64,000 nucleotides of DNA from Desulfopila aestuarii DSM 18488 (GCF_900143695.1 NZ_FRFE01000014.1:1-64000), one strand, 5' to 3'. Positions 1 through 8,164 are shown, numbered from the stretch's first letter. A program made the numbers and translations. Notes: a model not told the origin generated them from the sequence alone.

Positions 1-324
1 AAGCTCAAAGCTTCTGAAGTGGCGGCCATTTACAAAGAACGATGGAAAATCGAACTGTTCTTCAAATGGATCAAACAAAATCTCAAGGTGAAAACTTTCC
101 TCGGTACTTCAGAAAATGCTGTGTTGACGCAGCTTTGGATTGCCTTGTGTCTTTACCTTCTGCTGGCTTATTTGAAGTTCCAGGCCAATCTAGGTTTGTC
201 ACTTTCGGGTATTTTACGACTATTGCAATTGAATCTCTTTGATCGTCGATCAATGACTGATTTATTCAAGCCACCTGACAATCCACAAACTATTAAATCT
301 CCACAGCTTTTATTGTGGAATTAA
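1..324 (+). CDS. IS4-type transposase, C-terminal part (cut by window edge)
   Basis: The frame is open from base 1 and ends with TAA; the start lies outside the window. The visible 107 residues contain the late DDE-transposase motif Y-K-x-R-W-x-I-E-x-F-F-K-W-I-K-Q-N-L, where the E is the third acidic catalytic residue and the YREK-like context is typical of IS4-family enzymes. A hydrophobic segment follows, as usual at the C-terminus of these proteins. It would cut and paste its own insertion sequence. The terminal inverted repeat downstream could not be fixed because the left end is not visible. Neighbouring DNA is full of gene remnants, so this element may be one of several past insertions. 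Confidence 0.8.
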   Translation, partial: KLKASEVAAIYKERWKIELFFKWIKQNLKVKTFLGTSENAVLTQLWIALCLYLLLAYLKFQANLGLSLSGILRLLQLNLFDRRSMTDLFKPPDNPQTIKSPQLLLWN

Positions 325-375
325 CTGTGAGACAGCAGTGAGTGAGAATGATTCTTGAGTTTAGTGTTTTCAGTG

Positions 376-558
376 TTAACATCTAGAAATGGTGGAATTC
401 AATAAAATATCCTCAAGCATCTCTTTGCCTTTTGATACCATGATGTCGAGTAAGTTCGTCAATTGGCCAATGGCATTGTCTGCCTTCAAGGAGAATCTGA
501 TAGAATAGCTCCCATCGCCAACTTTGACCGCTTTTGTTGCAAGATCAAATTGTCGCAA
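376..558 (-). pseudogene. Relic of a methyl-accepting chemotaxis protein (HAMP segment)
   Basis: About 60 codons translate to a HAMP-like segment with the run KAVKVGDGSYSIRF, then NAIGQL and MLEDIL. The chemoreceptor at 17266-19353 has the same order ([26 protein letters not shown]), so this is a decayed fragment of a related receptor. No sensor domain, second membrane helix or signalling hairpin was found on either side, and the upstream frame soon meets a stop. It is not expected to work. The match is by eye from translated residues; the family assignment is fairly safe, the exact limits are not. Confidence 0.65.
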
Positions 559-578
559 AATTTGCTGAGCGCACTGAA

Positions 579-1129
579 ATCACAGAATGAAACAATACTT
601 TTTGTGTCATCTCATATTCAGTCTATTGGCAGAGAAAGATCTTTTGCAAGGTCTTTCAACACTACTGAATTGTGGTGAGAATTAAATGACAACTTGATAA
701 GGAAATTTATACTGCAATCTTGGATGAGGATTGCAGTTGTGCTAGAATTCTTGCTTGATCAGTTTCGGCAAACATTTTGATCATCTGCAGAGTCTTAGGC
801 TAGCGCCTCCCCTTACTTCTTCCCACACCGGGCTACTAACAATCAGGACTATGGAGACGTTTTAATAAATTGATCCACCATGAGGTGGTTGAAAACAGTA
901 GGTCCAAAAATAATGTTCAGTTTAAATAGTTCAAGAGGTGTTCATTTGACCGGCAGGGACACTCTAAATAGGCTCCTGCTTCCTGCGAATTTTGTAATGC
1001 CAGCGAAAATACCAATACCGTCTTGAGCGATCTCTAATTGAAGATTTGTACTACCAACCCGTTACGTCCTGTCGGCAATACCGATTGCGATGTTTTCTGA
1101 CATGGGTAGGAAAAGCTAAATCTTGAGAA
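579..1129. other. Intergenic stretch, no gene recognised
   Basis: About 550 bases between the chemoreceptor relic and the recombinase relic. All frames are short and none resembles a protein I recognise. Part of it may be the lost N-terminal half of the recombinase, but no convincing residues were found. Confidence 0.5.
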
Positions 1130-1536
1130 TTGATCAAAAATGGAGCATCTACCAACAAAAGCCTACCAAAGAGTCTTATCATCCAGAACCCCAAAAGTGG
1201 TCGATCAGGGGAGACGGTTTATGTTCCACGAAAATTATTGGTAAAATTAACCGACTACGTAAAAGGCAATGATATCGCTAAAAGTGAACGGATTTTTCCG
1301 TTTTCCTACGTTGCCGCCTGGTCAATGGTGAGAAAAACAGGCACACTGATCAATATCGAACTTCGTCCACACGATCTCCGCCGTCATGCGCCACGTATGC
1401 CTCAAGATCTGGAACTCCCATAGAAATAGTCAGTAAAGTTATTCTAAGGCATGCAGACCTTTCAACAGCTCAAAGGTATCTCGAAAAGGTAAATGACACT
1501 GAAGTGATCAGGTGGATCGATACACTTTACGGATAG
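1130..1536 (+). pseudogene. Frameshifted tyrosine recombinase (phage-type integrase) fragment
   Basis: The first frame carries residues typical of the catalytic domain of tyrosine recombinases, including the box L-R-P-H-D-L-R-R-H-A that supplies the H-x-x-R residues. At about 1390 the frame breaks. In the next frame the protein continues as ATYASRSGTPIEIVSK, then LRHADLSTAQRYLEKV, containing the second conserved histidine (LRHAD) and the nucleophile tyrosine (QRYL), and ends at TAG 1534-1536. One base has been lost. The N-terminal DNA-binding domain and the first catalytic arginine region are missing or unrecognisable, so the gene is dead. It is probably the remnant of an integrative element or integron-like recombinase. 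Confidence 0.8.
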
Positions 1537-1545
1537 GAAAACGTC

Positions 1546-1573
1546 AACGGGCGAGGATTGTTCCTCGCCCGTT
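1546..1573. terminator. Perfect hairpin between convergent recombinase relic and VOC gene
   Basis: A 12-bp perfect stem (AACGGGCGAGGA / TCCTCGCCCGTT) with a TTGT loop. It sits 10 bases after the recombinase stop and 46 bases after the end of the minus-strand VOC gene. The minus strand has a short T-rich tail (GTTTTCC), so it may serve the VOC gene; the U-tract is weak on both sides. Confidence 0.6.
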
Positions 1574-1619
1574 TGAAGCAACGCAGCCCACAACATTATT
1601 GGCTCCGCTACAACAACAA

Positions 1620-2123
1620 TTACAGCTTATCTTGGTACGCTCCTGCTGAGTAGGTCAACTCATAACTGTGGGAGTAAATCTCAATAAGATTCCCGAAAGG
1701 GTCCTCACAGTAAACCATTCGATATGGTTTATCCCCTGGGTAATACTCCCTTACCGGCATTCTCTGTTTGCCGCCATTTTCTACAATTTTCGCAGCTAGA
1801 CCTTCAACATCCGGATCTTGTACACAGAAGTGAAACACACCAGTTTTCCAATATTCAAAGTTGTTTTCTCGTTGTTCTGCGTTTTTGAATTCAAAAATTT
1901 CAACTCCGATCTTATCTCCGGTTGAAAGGTGAGCAATCTTAAAACTGCCCCAGCCTTTACCGAAAACGTCATCGCACATTATCCCAATTGCAGAGTCATC
2001 TGATACTATCTCAGTCGGAGGCATAATTACGTACCAACCAAGTACCTTAGTGTAAAAATCTACCGCTTTGTCAAGGTCAGTCACTGATAATCCGATATGA
2101 GAAAAAGTCCTTGGATATGTCAT
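1620..2123 (-). CDS. VOC family protein (glyoxalase/bleomycin resistance/dioxygenase fold)
   Basis: 167 residues with two beta-alpha-beta-beta-beta modules of the vicinal oxygen chelate fold. The first opens with F-S-H-I-G-L-S-V-T-D-L-D-K-A-V-D-F-Y; the second ends in Y-C-E-D-P-F-G-N-L-I-E-I-Y, the usual C-terminal metal-ligand Glu box. Histidines in both halves (near residues 10 and 98) complete a likely divalent-metal site. Such proteins act as glyoxalases, dioxygenases or thiol transferases; the substrate cannot be told from sequence. It is divergent from an HxlR regulator 179 bases away, which suggests induction by an aldehyde or electrophile. ATG is preceded by GGAGC. Confidence 0.85.
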   Translation of the reverse strand: MTYPRTFSHIGLSVTDLDKAVDFYTKVLGWYVIMPPTEIVSDDSAIGIMCDDVFGKGWGSFKIAHLSTGDKIGVEIFEFKNAEQRENNFEYWKTGVFHFCVQDPDVEGLAAKIVENGGKQRMPVREYYPGDKPYRMVYCEDPFGNLIEIYSHSYELTYSAGAYQDKL

Positions 2124-2228
2124 TTTAGTGCTCCTATATATTTATTTGTTATTCAGATGTTATCCCGGGTACAGTGACACTATAGCTATAAGAACTAGAG
2201 TGACAAGAAGGCACAATTTTGTTCGACA

Positions 2229-2244
2229 CGAACCAATTGGTTCG
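2229..2244. promoter_or_regulatory. 16-bp perfect palindrome, candidate HxlR operator
   Basis: CGAACCAATTGGTTCG is fully self-complementary and lies in the divergent spacer between the VOC gene (start 2123) and the HxlR gene (start 2303). HxlR dimers bind such dyads in the spacer between themselves and a divergent target. Position and symmetry support the call; no binding data are available. Confidence 0.55.
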
Positions 2245-2302
2245 GATTGTCTGGATTAGCCGGTTCTAGGATCAATCTTTTTTTCGAGGGTTAAGCGATA
2301 TC

Positions 2303-2641
2303 ATGATCAGCTGGAACAAAAAGCAGTACCACTGCCCCGTTGAAGTTTCCATGGCTCTGCTGAGTGGAAAATGGAAGTGCCTGATGCTGTGGCATTTGAA
2401 TGAAGGGACTAAACGTTACAACGAGCTGGAGAGAATAGTGCCGGGAGTCAGTCAGAAAATGTTGACTCAACAATTAAAGGAGTTGGAAAAAGACGGACTG
2501 ATATCACGAATGGTATATCCGGAAGTACCGCCACGAGTTGAATATAGCTTGACCGAACTTGGGCAAAGCGCATTTCCCATTTTAGAGATGATGCATTCAT
2601 GGGCTGTCAAACAGTTGGGGCTTATCGATCCAGAAGTATAG
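2303..2641 (+). CDS. HxlR family winged-helix transcriptional regulator
   Basis: 112 residues, normal length for the family. The HxlR pattern is clear: C-P-V-E near the N-terminus, L-L-S-G-K-W-K, the recognition region F/Y-N-E-L-E-R-I-V-P-G-V-S-Q-K-M-L-T-Q-Q-L-K-E-L-E-K-D-G, and the wing V-P-P-R-V-E-Y-S-L-T. The conserved N-terminal Cys may be the redox or electrophile sensor. These proteins bind as dimers next to their own promoter. It is divergent from the VOC gene, its most likely target, with the palindrome at 2229-2244 between them. Confidence 0.93.
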   Translation: MISWNKKQYHCPVEVSMALLSGKWKCLMLWHLNEGTKRYNELERIVPGVSQKMLTQQLKELEKDGLISRMVYPEVPPRVEYSLTELGQSAFPILEMMHSWAVKQLGLIDPEV

Positions 2642-3194
2642 GTTCGTAGGGGTAACATTAAAGGTTCCCAAATCTCCTCTCATTGAGTTGTTCCTCAGAT
2701 GTTGGGATCGGCCAACAGCCGATAATTGCTCTAAAATGGAGCAACTGCAGAATGTAGCTTACCAAAGACTCTGCGTAACAAACTCAGTTTTTTCTATTTG
2801 TATTAAAATGTTAGCTATCTCATTCCCTCATGTTTAAGAGTGAATAATCAAGGCCTACCCCAGTGGTAGCTCCGTCATCAGGCAGTGCGAGAATAGGCCT
2901 CTCATGAGTGCAAAGCACTCCAGACTGAGCTTTCTACTGAGCACCGCAGCTTTTGTTCTCATGCACGGTGACCCAAAAAAATCAAACTCACGCTCTACAA
3001 ACCACCTGGAAATATCCCACCCACCGTTTTGTACCATTTTCTTTACATCGGCAGCGCAAGTACATATTTGTTTAAGAGAAAAATGTATTACCCGATTATT
3101 TCATCACAGGAAAAGCACCGATACTTTTTGCAAAAATACGGCTTTATTTTTTTCCTATCAATGCCACCATGATGAATTCAACGAGGCAACGAAA
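2642..3194. other. Unassigned spacer with a paired-arm structure near 2851-2900
   Basis: No convincing gene. An open frame runs into the ADP-ribosylglycohydrolase homologue from 2904, but its residues look random and have no family signature. AGGCCTA at 2851-2857 and TAGGCCT at 2894-2900 form a stem closing a 36-base interval that holds a smaller CTACC/GGTAG hairpin. It could be the end of a mobile element or a small structured RNA; I cannot name it. Confidence 0.35.
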
Positions 3195-4277
3195 ATGACA
3201 ACAGCAATACAGGATAGAGCGCAAGGGGCAATAGTAGGGGCATTCATTGGCGACGCCTTGGGGCTCGGTCCTCATTGGTACTATAACCTCAGAGAGCTAC
3301 GAACGGATTACGGTGATTGGATCAGCGACTATACAGATCCCAAACCTGGGCGATACCATGATGGGTTAAAGGCGGGTCAGCTTTCCCAGTCCGGATATAT
3401 TCTGACCATGATGATCCGTTCTTTGAACGATTGTGGTGGTTATGATGAAAATGATTTCTGTAAGCGGCTGGACGAGGAGCTCTTTCCGCAACTTGACGGC
3501 ACTCCGATAAGCGGCCCTGGTGGGTATACCAGCCAATCGATACGTGAGATCTGGCGACAGAGAACCATCAAAGGGATAGGCTGGCAGGATACCGGGAGCA
3601 ATGCCGATACCACCGAAGCCATCGAACGCACTCTGGCCATTGCAATACGCTATGCCACCCGCCCTTCGGAACTGGCCGAGGCCATAACCAGCAACACCGT
3701 GCTCACCCAAACGGACGATACTGTAGTTTCGATCACTGTAGCCTTTGGAGCAGTTCTGAGCATGCTCGTTCAAGGGCACCCATTCGACACCTCTTTATCG
3801 ATGAAGTTGATGAAACTGGTAAAAAATGGGGCCTTGCCCTTTCACGCCGTCACCAGTGACAACCTGCAGCCTCCCAAACCAGGTGACCCGGATCCACCGA
3901 GGTCAGGCCGGTTTGCATCACCAGACGCATTGCTGACCCCATCCTATATGGCCGCAGCCGCAGTTGATCCCGATATCAAGATAGAACCAGCTTGGAAAGT
4001 TTCACTTGTCTACGGCATGCCGTGTGCCATCTACCATCAATTGCCTGCAGCATATTACCTCGCTGCCAGGTTCTGTGATGATTTCGAATCAGCCGTGCTT
4101 CATGCTGTAAATGGTGGTGGTCAAAACCAAGTGAGGGCAATCCTTGCAGGCAGCCTGGTCGGAGCCCAAGTTGGGTTATCACAAATTCCGGAGCGTTTCA
4201 TCCTGGGACTCGAAAACTATTCAGAATTACTGGAATTGGCGAAATTATTGGCCAGCAAGATTCCTCCCCCTCAATAA
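3195..4277 (+). CDS. ADP-ribosylglycohydrolase family protein with degenerate metal-binding motifs
   Basis: 360 residues. The start is placed at ATG 3195 because the family N-terminus begins there (R-A-Q-G-A-I-V-G-A-F-I-G-D-A-L-G) and GAGG lies eight bases upstream; the longer frame adds unrelated residues. ADP-ribosylglycohydrolases remove ADP-ribose using two Mg ions held by an N-terminal T-D-D-T box and a C-terminal D-x-D-T box. Here the expected first box reads L-S-Q-S-G and the C-terminal one reads G-G-G-Q-N-Q-V, so the ligands are missing, although a T-Q-T-D-D-T occurs mid-protein. It resembles J1-crystallin-like members. Hydrolase activity is doubtful; a binding or altered role is possible. 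Confidence 0.8.
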   Translation: MTTAIQDRAQGAIVGAFIGDALGLGPHWYYNLRELRTDYGDWISDYTDPKPGRYHDGLKAGQLSQSGYILTMMIRSLNDCGGYDENDFCKRLDEELFPQLDGTPISGPGGYTSQSIREIWRQRTIKGIGWQDTGSNADTTEAIERTLAIAIRYATRPSELAEAITSNTVLTQTDDTVVSITVAFGAVLSMLVQGHPFDTSLSMKLMKLVKNGALPFHAVTSDNLQPPKPGDPDPPRSGRFASPDALLTPSYMAAAAVDPDIKIEPAWKVSLVYGMPCAIYHQLPAAYYLAARFCDDFESAVLHAVNGGGQNQVRAILAGSLVGAQVGLSQIPERFILGLENYSELLELAKLLASKIPPPQ

Positions 4278-4322
4278 GTGGTACGCAGGGGAAAAGGTTA
4301 GAAGGGTTTCCGCTCCCCTTTC

Positions 4323-4816
4323 CTACCCAATCTTCACGGAGGTCATTGAAAGTGAACCGCCCACAGTTCGGTCATTGAACAACGTGATGCTATCTTTTTT
4401 ATTTCGAAGTGCCAATATGTAAAGTAAAGGCAAGAAGTGCTCACGCGTTGGGATCGACAATTGAAACGCTTTTCCCTGCTCTGAATAGTCAATCAGCTTG
4501 GTTTCTTGATTTTCTGGGCTAGTTCCGGACTGCCTGGGGCAGGATATTTTACCGCATAGAGTTCCTCGGGAAAACCACCAAAATCATGAAGAGTTGGGGG
4601 CTTTTCCATTGCAGTCACCATGGTCCCCCTTGCCTCCCAATGGGCAGAAATACACAAAATCGCCTTGGGTGTTTCTATTTCTGAAGACACCTTCCTGAAT
4701 CCCTGTACGAATTCATTTTCGGCGATTGCATTCATCGGGCTACCATGCCCCAGGAAAAGCACGGGCATTTTTGCAGTCGGCTCAAATGATTCAGTAATTT
4801 TCTGTAAATCATTCAT
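4323..4816 (-). pseudogene. ygiD: 4,5-DOPA-extradiol-dioxygenase-like (YgiD) gene with internal deletion
   Basis: The N-terminal part, from [13 protein letters not shown] through the conserved H-G-S-P-M-N-A-I and C-I-S-A-H-W-E boxes to [10 protein letters not shown], is followed by a stop. Shifted by one frame, the family C-terminus is present directly downstream: IPTREHFLPLLYILAL, then F-N-D-R-T-V-G-G-S-L-S-M-T-S-V. Roughly a third of the protein (about 100 residues in the middle, including metal ligands) is missing, with a frame change at the junction near 4500. The family is Zn/Fe-dependent LigB-type. The gene lies at the end of the DoxX/YceI group and is certainly inactive. Confidence 0.85.
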
Positions 4817-4975
4817 ATCCATCTCCATTATGGTTCCTGCCATAGTTGCCGATTCATCACCCTAAAATCCTTCCTGCATATTGCAGGTCTGCATTGCAAG
4901 GTAATCTGGTCATGTGCCCATCCGGTCAGATCGAACACAATCACATCAAAAATAATCCTGCAGATTTCTCGATGT

Positions 4976-5368
4976 TCAAGTTTTCTTTTTGCGAGCATCT
5001 AAACAGAAACGATCATTGCCCAGAAAGAAAATTGCAATACCGACGAATACATAGAATGACTGTACCTCCAAGGCGTAAGCTCCGTGATCCCCCAAGGAGA
5101 AAAATTTGCCGGAATATACTAATACGCTGGCAGAAAATATTGTCGCACTTATTATTAAAGCCCCTGTTTTGACACGATAGCCAACCAAAAGCATAAGGGG
5201 TGCGATAATTTCGCCGACATATATTAAATATGCGAAAAATTCAGGGAATCCTTTTTTTCCCAATATCGCGATTATTCCACTCAAATGACCGATCTTATCT
5301 ATTCCATGAAACAGTAGAAGAACTGCTAAAGTTACCCGTAGAACAAGTTTTCCAATATCTTCAGCCAT
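4976..5368 (-). CDS. DoxX family inner-membrane protein
   Basis: 130 residues with four hydrophobic helices and the DoxX signature L-R-V-T-L-A-V-L-L-L-F-H-G-I-D-K, then G-E-I-I-A-P-L-M-L-L-V-G and a charged C-terminus D-A-R-K-K-K. Bacterial DoxX-like proteins are linked to thiosulfate or redox stress handling, often beside YceI and dioxygenase genes, but no reaction is proven for this subfamily. It lies between yceI and the broken ygiD on the same strand; the gap to yceI is 91 bases, so cotranscription is likely. The start follows GAGGATTTACT. Confidence 0.85.
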   Translation of the reverse strand: MAEDIGKLVLRVTLAVLLLFHGIDKIGHLSGIIAILGKKGFPEFFAYLIYVGEIIAPLMLLVGYRVKTGALIISATIFSASVLVYSGKFFSLGDHGAYALEVQSFYVFVGIAIFFLGNDRFCLDARKKKT

Positions 5369-5459
5369 AGTAAATCCTCAGAAATCAGCAGTATGGTACG
5401 TAGTCGAAAAGGCTGTAATCATCACCCAGACACAGCCTTCACCGTTTAACAGATTGGCA

Positions 5460-6047
5460 TCATTTTTTGATGAACTCGAGATCAACGCTTATGTCAGCTT
5501 TCTCACCAATCAACAGATTGCCGCTCTCAAGAACTGCGTTATAAACTATGCCGAAATCCTTTCTATTGATCTCGCCAGTAATCTGCGCACCCTTTCGGAC
5601 ATTACCCCAAGGATCTTTCTGCTCACTGGACAATCCTTCAAGCGCTACCGTGATATCTTTACTCACCCCATGCATTGTCAGTGTGCCTTCTACCTGAAAA
5701 TTGCCTTTACCTGCGGGAATGACCTTCGTTGAAATGAATTTGATGCTGGGATACGTCTTAACATCAAAAAAATCAGCACTTTTGAGATGTGCATCACGCT
5801 TTTCGACACCCGTATCTATCGTTTCAGGATCAATTGCAATTTCTAGTGAAAATGGATTGGGACCGGATTCGAGAAACTCGATTTTTCCAGAAACATTCTC
5901 GAAGTCCCCCTTCACCTTACTGATAGCCATATGCTGAATTGAAAAATTCGCGGTGGAATGATCTGTGTCGATTGTCCAGGTAGAGGCAGACGCTTCGGTT
6001 ACAAATGCCATTACTATGCTTGCTGCCAGAACGATGAGCTTTTTCAT
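5460..6047 (-). CDS. YceI family periplasmic lipid-binding-like protein
   Basis: 195 residues. A signal peptide (MKKLIVLAASIVMAFVTEASA) is cleaved before S-T-W, so the product is periplasmic. The mature part shows the YceI pattern W-T-I-D-x-x-H-S-x-A-N-F-S-I-Q-H-M, V-x-G-D-F, K-R-D-A-H-L-K-S-A-D-F-F-D and a C-terminal K-A-D-I-S-V-D-L-E-F. The family folds as a lipocalin-like barrel that binds polyisoprenoid or other amphiphiles; its exact role is unknown. It is the first gene of the minus-strand yceI-doxX-ygiD group and is divergent from a LysR regulator, its most likely controller. Confidence 0.93.
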   Translation of the reverse strand: MKKLIVLAASIVMAFVTEASASTWTIDTDHSTANFSIQHMAISKVKGDFENVSGKIEFLESGPNPFSLEIAIDPETIDTGVEKRDAHLKSADFFDVKTYPSIKFISTKVIPAGKGNFQVEGTLTMHGVSKDITVALEGLSSEQKDPWGNVRKGAQITGEINRKDFGIVYNAVLESGNLLIGEKADISVDLEFIKK

Positions 6048-6165
6048 TTTATTCTCCGTTGTAATAAGGTTGATTTTTATGAGGTGAGAGCTCTCTCTTG
6101 CCCCACAATGTAGTATGTGTTATTCTGCACATCAACCGCCAATTATGCAGGAGAGAATTGCAAAT

Positions 6166-7047
6166 ATGCACACGACCGCCAACTGGGACGACTATCTCTA
6201 CTTTTTGAGAGTTGCACGCCTGGGATCATTGAAAGCTGCAAGCAAGTCGCTGAAAGTGAACCACACCACTGTATTGCGTCGAATTAACGCCCTTGAGGAA
6301 AAATTGGATGCCAGACTTTTTGAAAGATTAAAGACTGGATACGTGCTCACTGAAAGCGGTAACGAGATTTTCAACCAGATAGATCATATCGAAGAGGCTT
6401 TTCTTACAATAGAGAGGAAAATATTAGGAAGGGATATTCGTTATGAGGGTAAGATCAAACTTTCAACAACAGACACTCTCGGGCAATATTGGTTACCACA
6501 TTATATCTATAAATTTAAGGAGGTTTACCCTGATATCATTCTGGATATTGACATCAGAACAAACTACACGGATTTGACAAAAAGAGAGGCAGATGTCGTT
6601 ATAGCAGCAGTAAATGATCATCCTGACTACATAATCGGCAAAGTGCTGGCTCCAATCAAAATCAAGCTTTACGCCTCAATCGACTACATTGAAAAACATG
6701 GGAAGCCAGATTCACCCGAGGATTTATCCGATCATAAGTTGCTTCTACTTAACGAAAAGCTTGGACATATCGCGTTCAATGAATGGTTGAAAAATCTCGT
6801 ACCTAAATCTGCAATAGCTGTAAGTAGCAATATGCTTACGACCCTTTACAGTTACGCTCGTCAGGGACTGGGAGTTGCACCGCTACCGACTTACGTTGGA
6901 GACAGAGATGACCAGCTGGCTTGCCTCATGGATGTGCCGGAGCAATTTCACCATAAAATTTGGATATTAACCCATCCAGATCTGAAAAATACCCGCAGGA
7001 TCAAAGCATTCATGCAATTTATGTATAATGAGACCTCACTCAAGTAA
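6166..7047 (+). CDS. LysR family transcriptional regulator
   Basis: 293 residues from ATG 6166, chosen because the LysR domain begins at once (N-W-D-D-Y-L-Y-F-L-R-V-A-R-L-G-S-L-K-A-A-S) and AGGAGA lies 11 bases upstream; an upstream ATG at 6115 adds 17 unlikely residues. The N-terminal winged HTH covers roughly residues 5-65 (recognition helix around V-N-H-T-T-V-L-R-R-I), and the substrate-binding domain roughly residues 90-285. It is divergent from yceI-doxX, so control of that group is the simplest reading. The effector is unknown. Confidence 0.93.
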   Translation: MHTTANWDDYLYFLRVARLGSLKAASKSLKVNHTTVLRRINALEEKLDARLFERLKTGYVLTESGNEIFNQIDHIEEAFLTIERKILGRDIRYEGKIKLSTTDTLGQYWLPHYIYKFKEVYPDIILDIDIRTNYTDLTKREADVVIAAVNDHPDYIIGKVLAPIKIKLYASIDYIEKHGKPDSPEDLSDHKLLLLNEKLGHIAFNEWLKNLVPKSAIAVSSNMLTTLYSYARQGLGVAPLPTYVGDRDDQLACLMDVPEQFHHKIWILTHPDLKNTRRIKAFMQFMYNETSLK

Positions 7048-7170
7048 AAAACAACAACTTGGACATTGTGAGTATTGAGGTGACGCTTCACCTGTAGAGT
7101 ATGTTCATGGCGGCCGTGATGGTGCAGGAGTCCCCCCTGCCCTCCTTCAAAAATGACAGTGGAAATACTC

Positions 7171-7854
7171 TCAGGAAAATATTTTTTCAGCCTCCTCGGC
7201 CCTCAGATTATGTATACCTTCGTCTATCATTTTCGTAACCTGCAGCAGGTCTGAGCTATTCGCATCAATAGCCGAGAGAAGCTCTTGATTAACGGCGAAC
7301 TCAACGGTCCTGATTTTTCGACAAAACGAGAGATAATCTTCTTTATACCGGTAGCTTGACTGTATAAGTTCAGGGTAAGTCTTTCCTTCGGCGGCAAGAA
7401 TCAGCTGGAAATGTCCCACAAGTGCTGACAACCAGTCCATGCATAATCCACGTGTTGCCTCGTCCAGATTACCAAGCCGGTCAAGCAACTGCTCGATGTT
7501 GACAGGCTGACCACCCTTTTCAGCAGCCAGAACAGCCTCCAATATCATACGACGTGGAGTAAGATGATGTTCGGCGAATGCTTTCAGTGAACTCTCAAAC
7601 TGTTTAATTTTTGAGAAATAGAGAACAAAGAGAATGGGAATAAAGATCATCCAGACACGAGGGACCGGTTTCTCAATGACATGCAGGGCCAATTGCCTTG
7701 CGATATCGGTTTCACTGGCGAGGATCAATTGTGCTTTTTCGTCGTTATCGATAAAGCTCATGGCCTTTTCCGTATGTACAGGTTTGTCAGTGGTGATACA
7801 TGGCATCGTACAGCTGCAATATAATGCATTGCCAATAAGAGGCTGAGCGCACAC
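7171..7854 (-). CDS. Conserved protein of unknown function downstream of the YeiH exporter
   Basis: 227 residues from a GTG start that has GAGGGG ten bases upstream, overlapping the end of the preceding gene; an internal ATG at 7761 is a possible alternative. The long form has a Cys-rich N-terminus (C-S-C-x3-C). There is one strong hydrophobic segment near residues 65-82 (V-W-M-I-F-I-P-I-L-F-V-L-Y-F), and the rest is helical and charged. I do not recognise the family. Tight linkage to the small membrane protein and YeiH suggests that all three work together, perhaps as subunits or regulators of the exporter. Confidence 0.75.
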   Translation of the reverse strand: MCAQPLIGNALYCSCTMPCITTDKPVHTEKAMSFIDNDEKAQLILASETDIARQLALHVIEKPVPRVWMIFIPILFVLYFSKIKQFESSLKAFAEHHLTPRRMILEAVLAAEKGGQPVNIEQLLDRLGNLDEATRGLCMDWLSALVGHFQLILAAEGKTYPELIQSSYRYKEDYLSFCRKIRTVEFAVNQELLSAIDANSSDLLQVTKMIDEGIHNLRAEEAEKIFS

Positions 7855-7867
7855 AAAGGATTACCCC

Positions 7868-8104
7868 TCAATAGCCGTTCAGAGCCGTCTGCAGGTACTC
7901 CTCAGATTCCTTAACCTGTTCGACATCTGTGTAGTAATAGCGGGTTGGGTCGATGCCGTTATTATCGAGATACTGCGACATCCTGTTGAGAATGGTCACC
8001 GATTCGGTCAGAAAAGGTAGAAAGACATAAACAAAAATGAGGCAGGCGCCAAGGGATGCTGCGAAATTTCCTATTTTTTGCGACGTTGTTGCGGGTTGCT
8101 TCAT
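7868..8104 (-). CDS. Small single-pass membrane protein, unknown function
   Basis: 78 residues with one membrane helix near residues 12-32 (N-F-A-A-S-L-G-A-C-L-I-F-V-Y-V-F-L-P-F-L) and a polar, tyrosine-containing C-terminal tail. ATG is preceded by GAGGAAATT. It sits between the YeiH exporter and the 227-residue protein on the minus strand, 13 bases ahead of the latter. No family was recognised. Context suggests an accessory subunit of the transporter. Confidence 0.75.
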   Translation of the reverse strand: MKQPATTSQKIGNFAASLGACLIFVYVFLPFLTESVTILNRMSQYLDNNGIDPTRYYYTDVEQVKESEEYLQTALNGY

Positions 8105-8118
8105 AATTTCCTCGTCAT

Positions 8119-8146
8119 GCCGGCCGGGAACAGCGTCCCGGCCGGC
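8119..8146 (-). other. Perfect intercistronic hairpin after yeiH
   Basis: An 11-bp GC-rich stem (GCCGGCCGGGA / TCCCGGCCGGC) with a six-base loop between yeiH and the next minus-strand gene. There is no T-tract on the minus strand, where the next ribosome site follows at once. It may act as a partial terminator or protect the 3' end of the yeiH message. Confidence 0.7.
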
Positions 8147-8164
8147 TGAGTGTTGGCACTTGCC

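Noticed and set aside
2904-3194. Upstream frame fused to the ADP-ribosylglycohydrolase homologue
   Set aside because: Composition looks random and the family start is at 3195.
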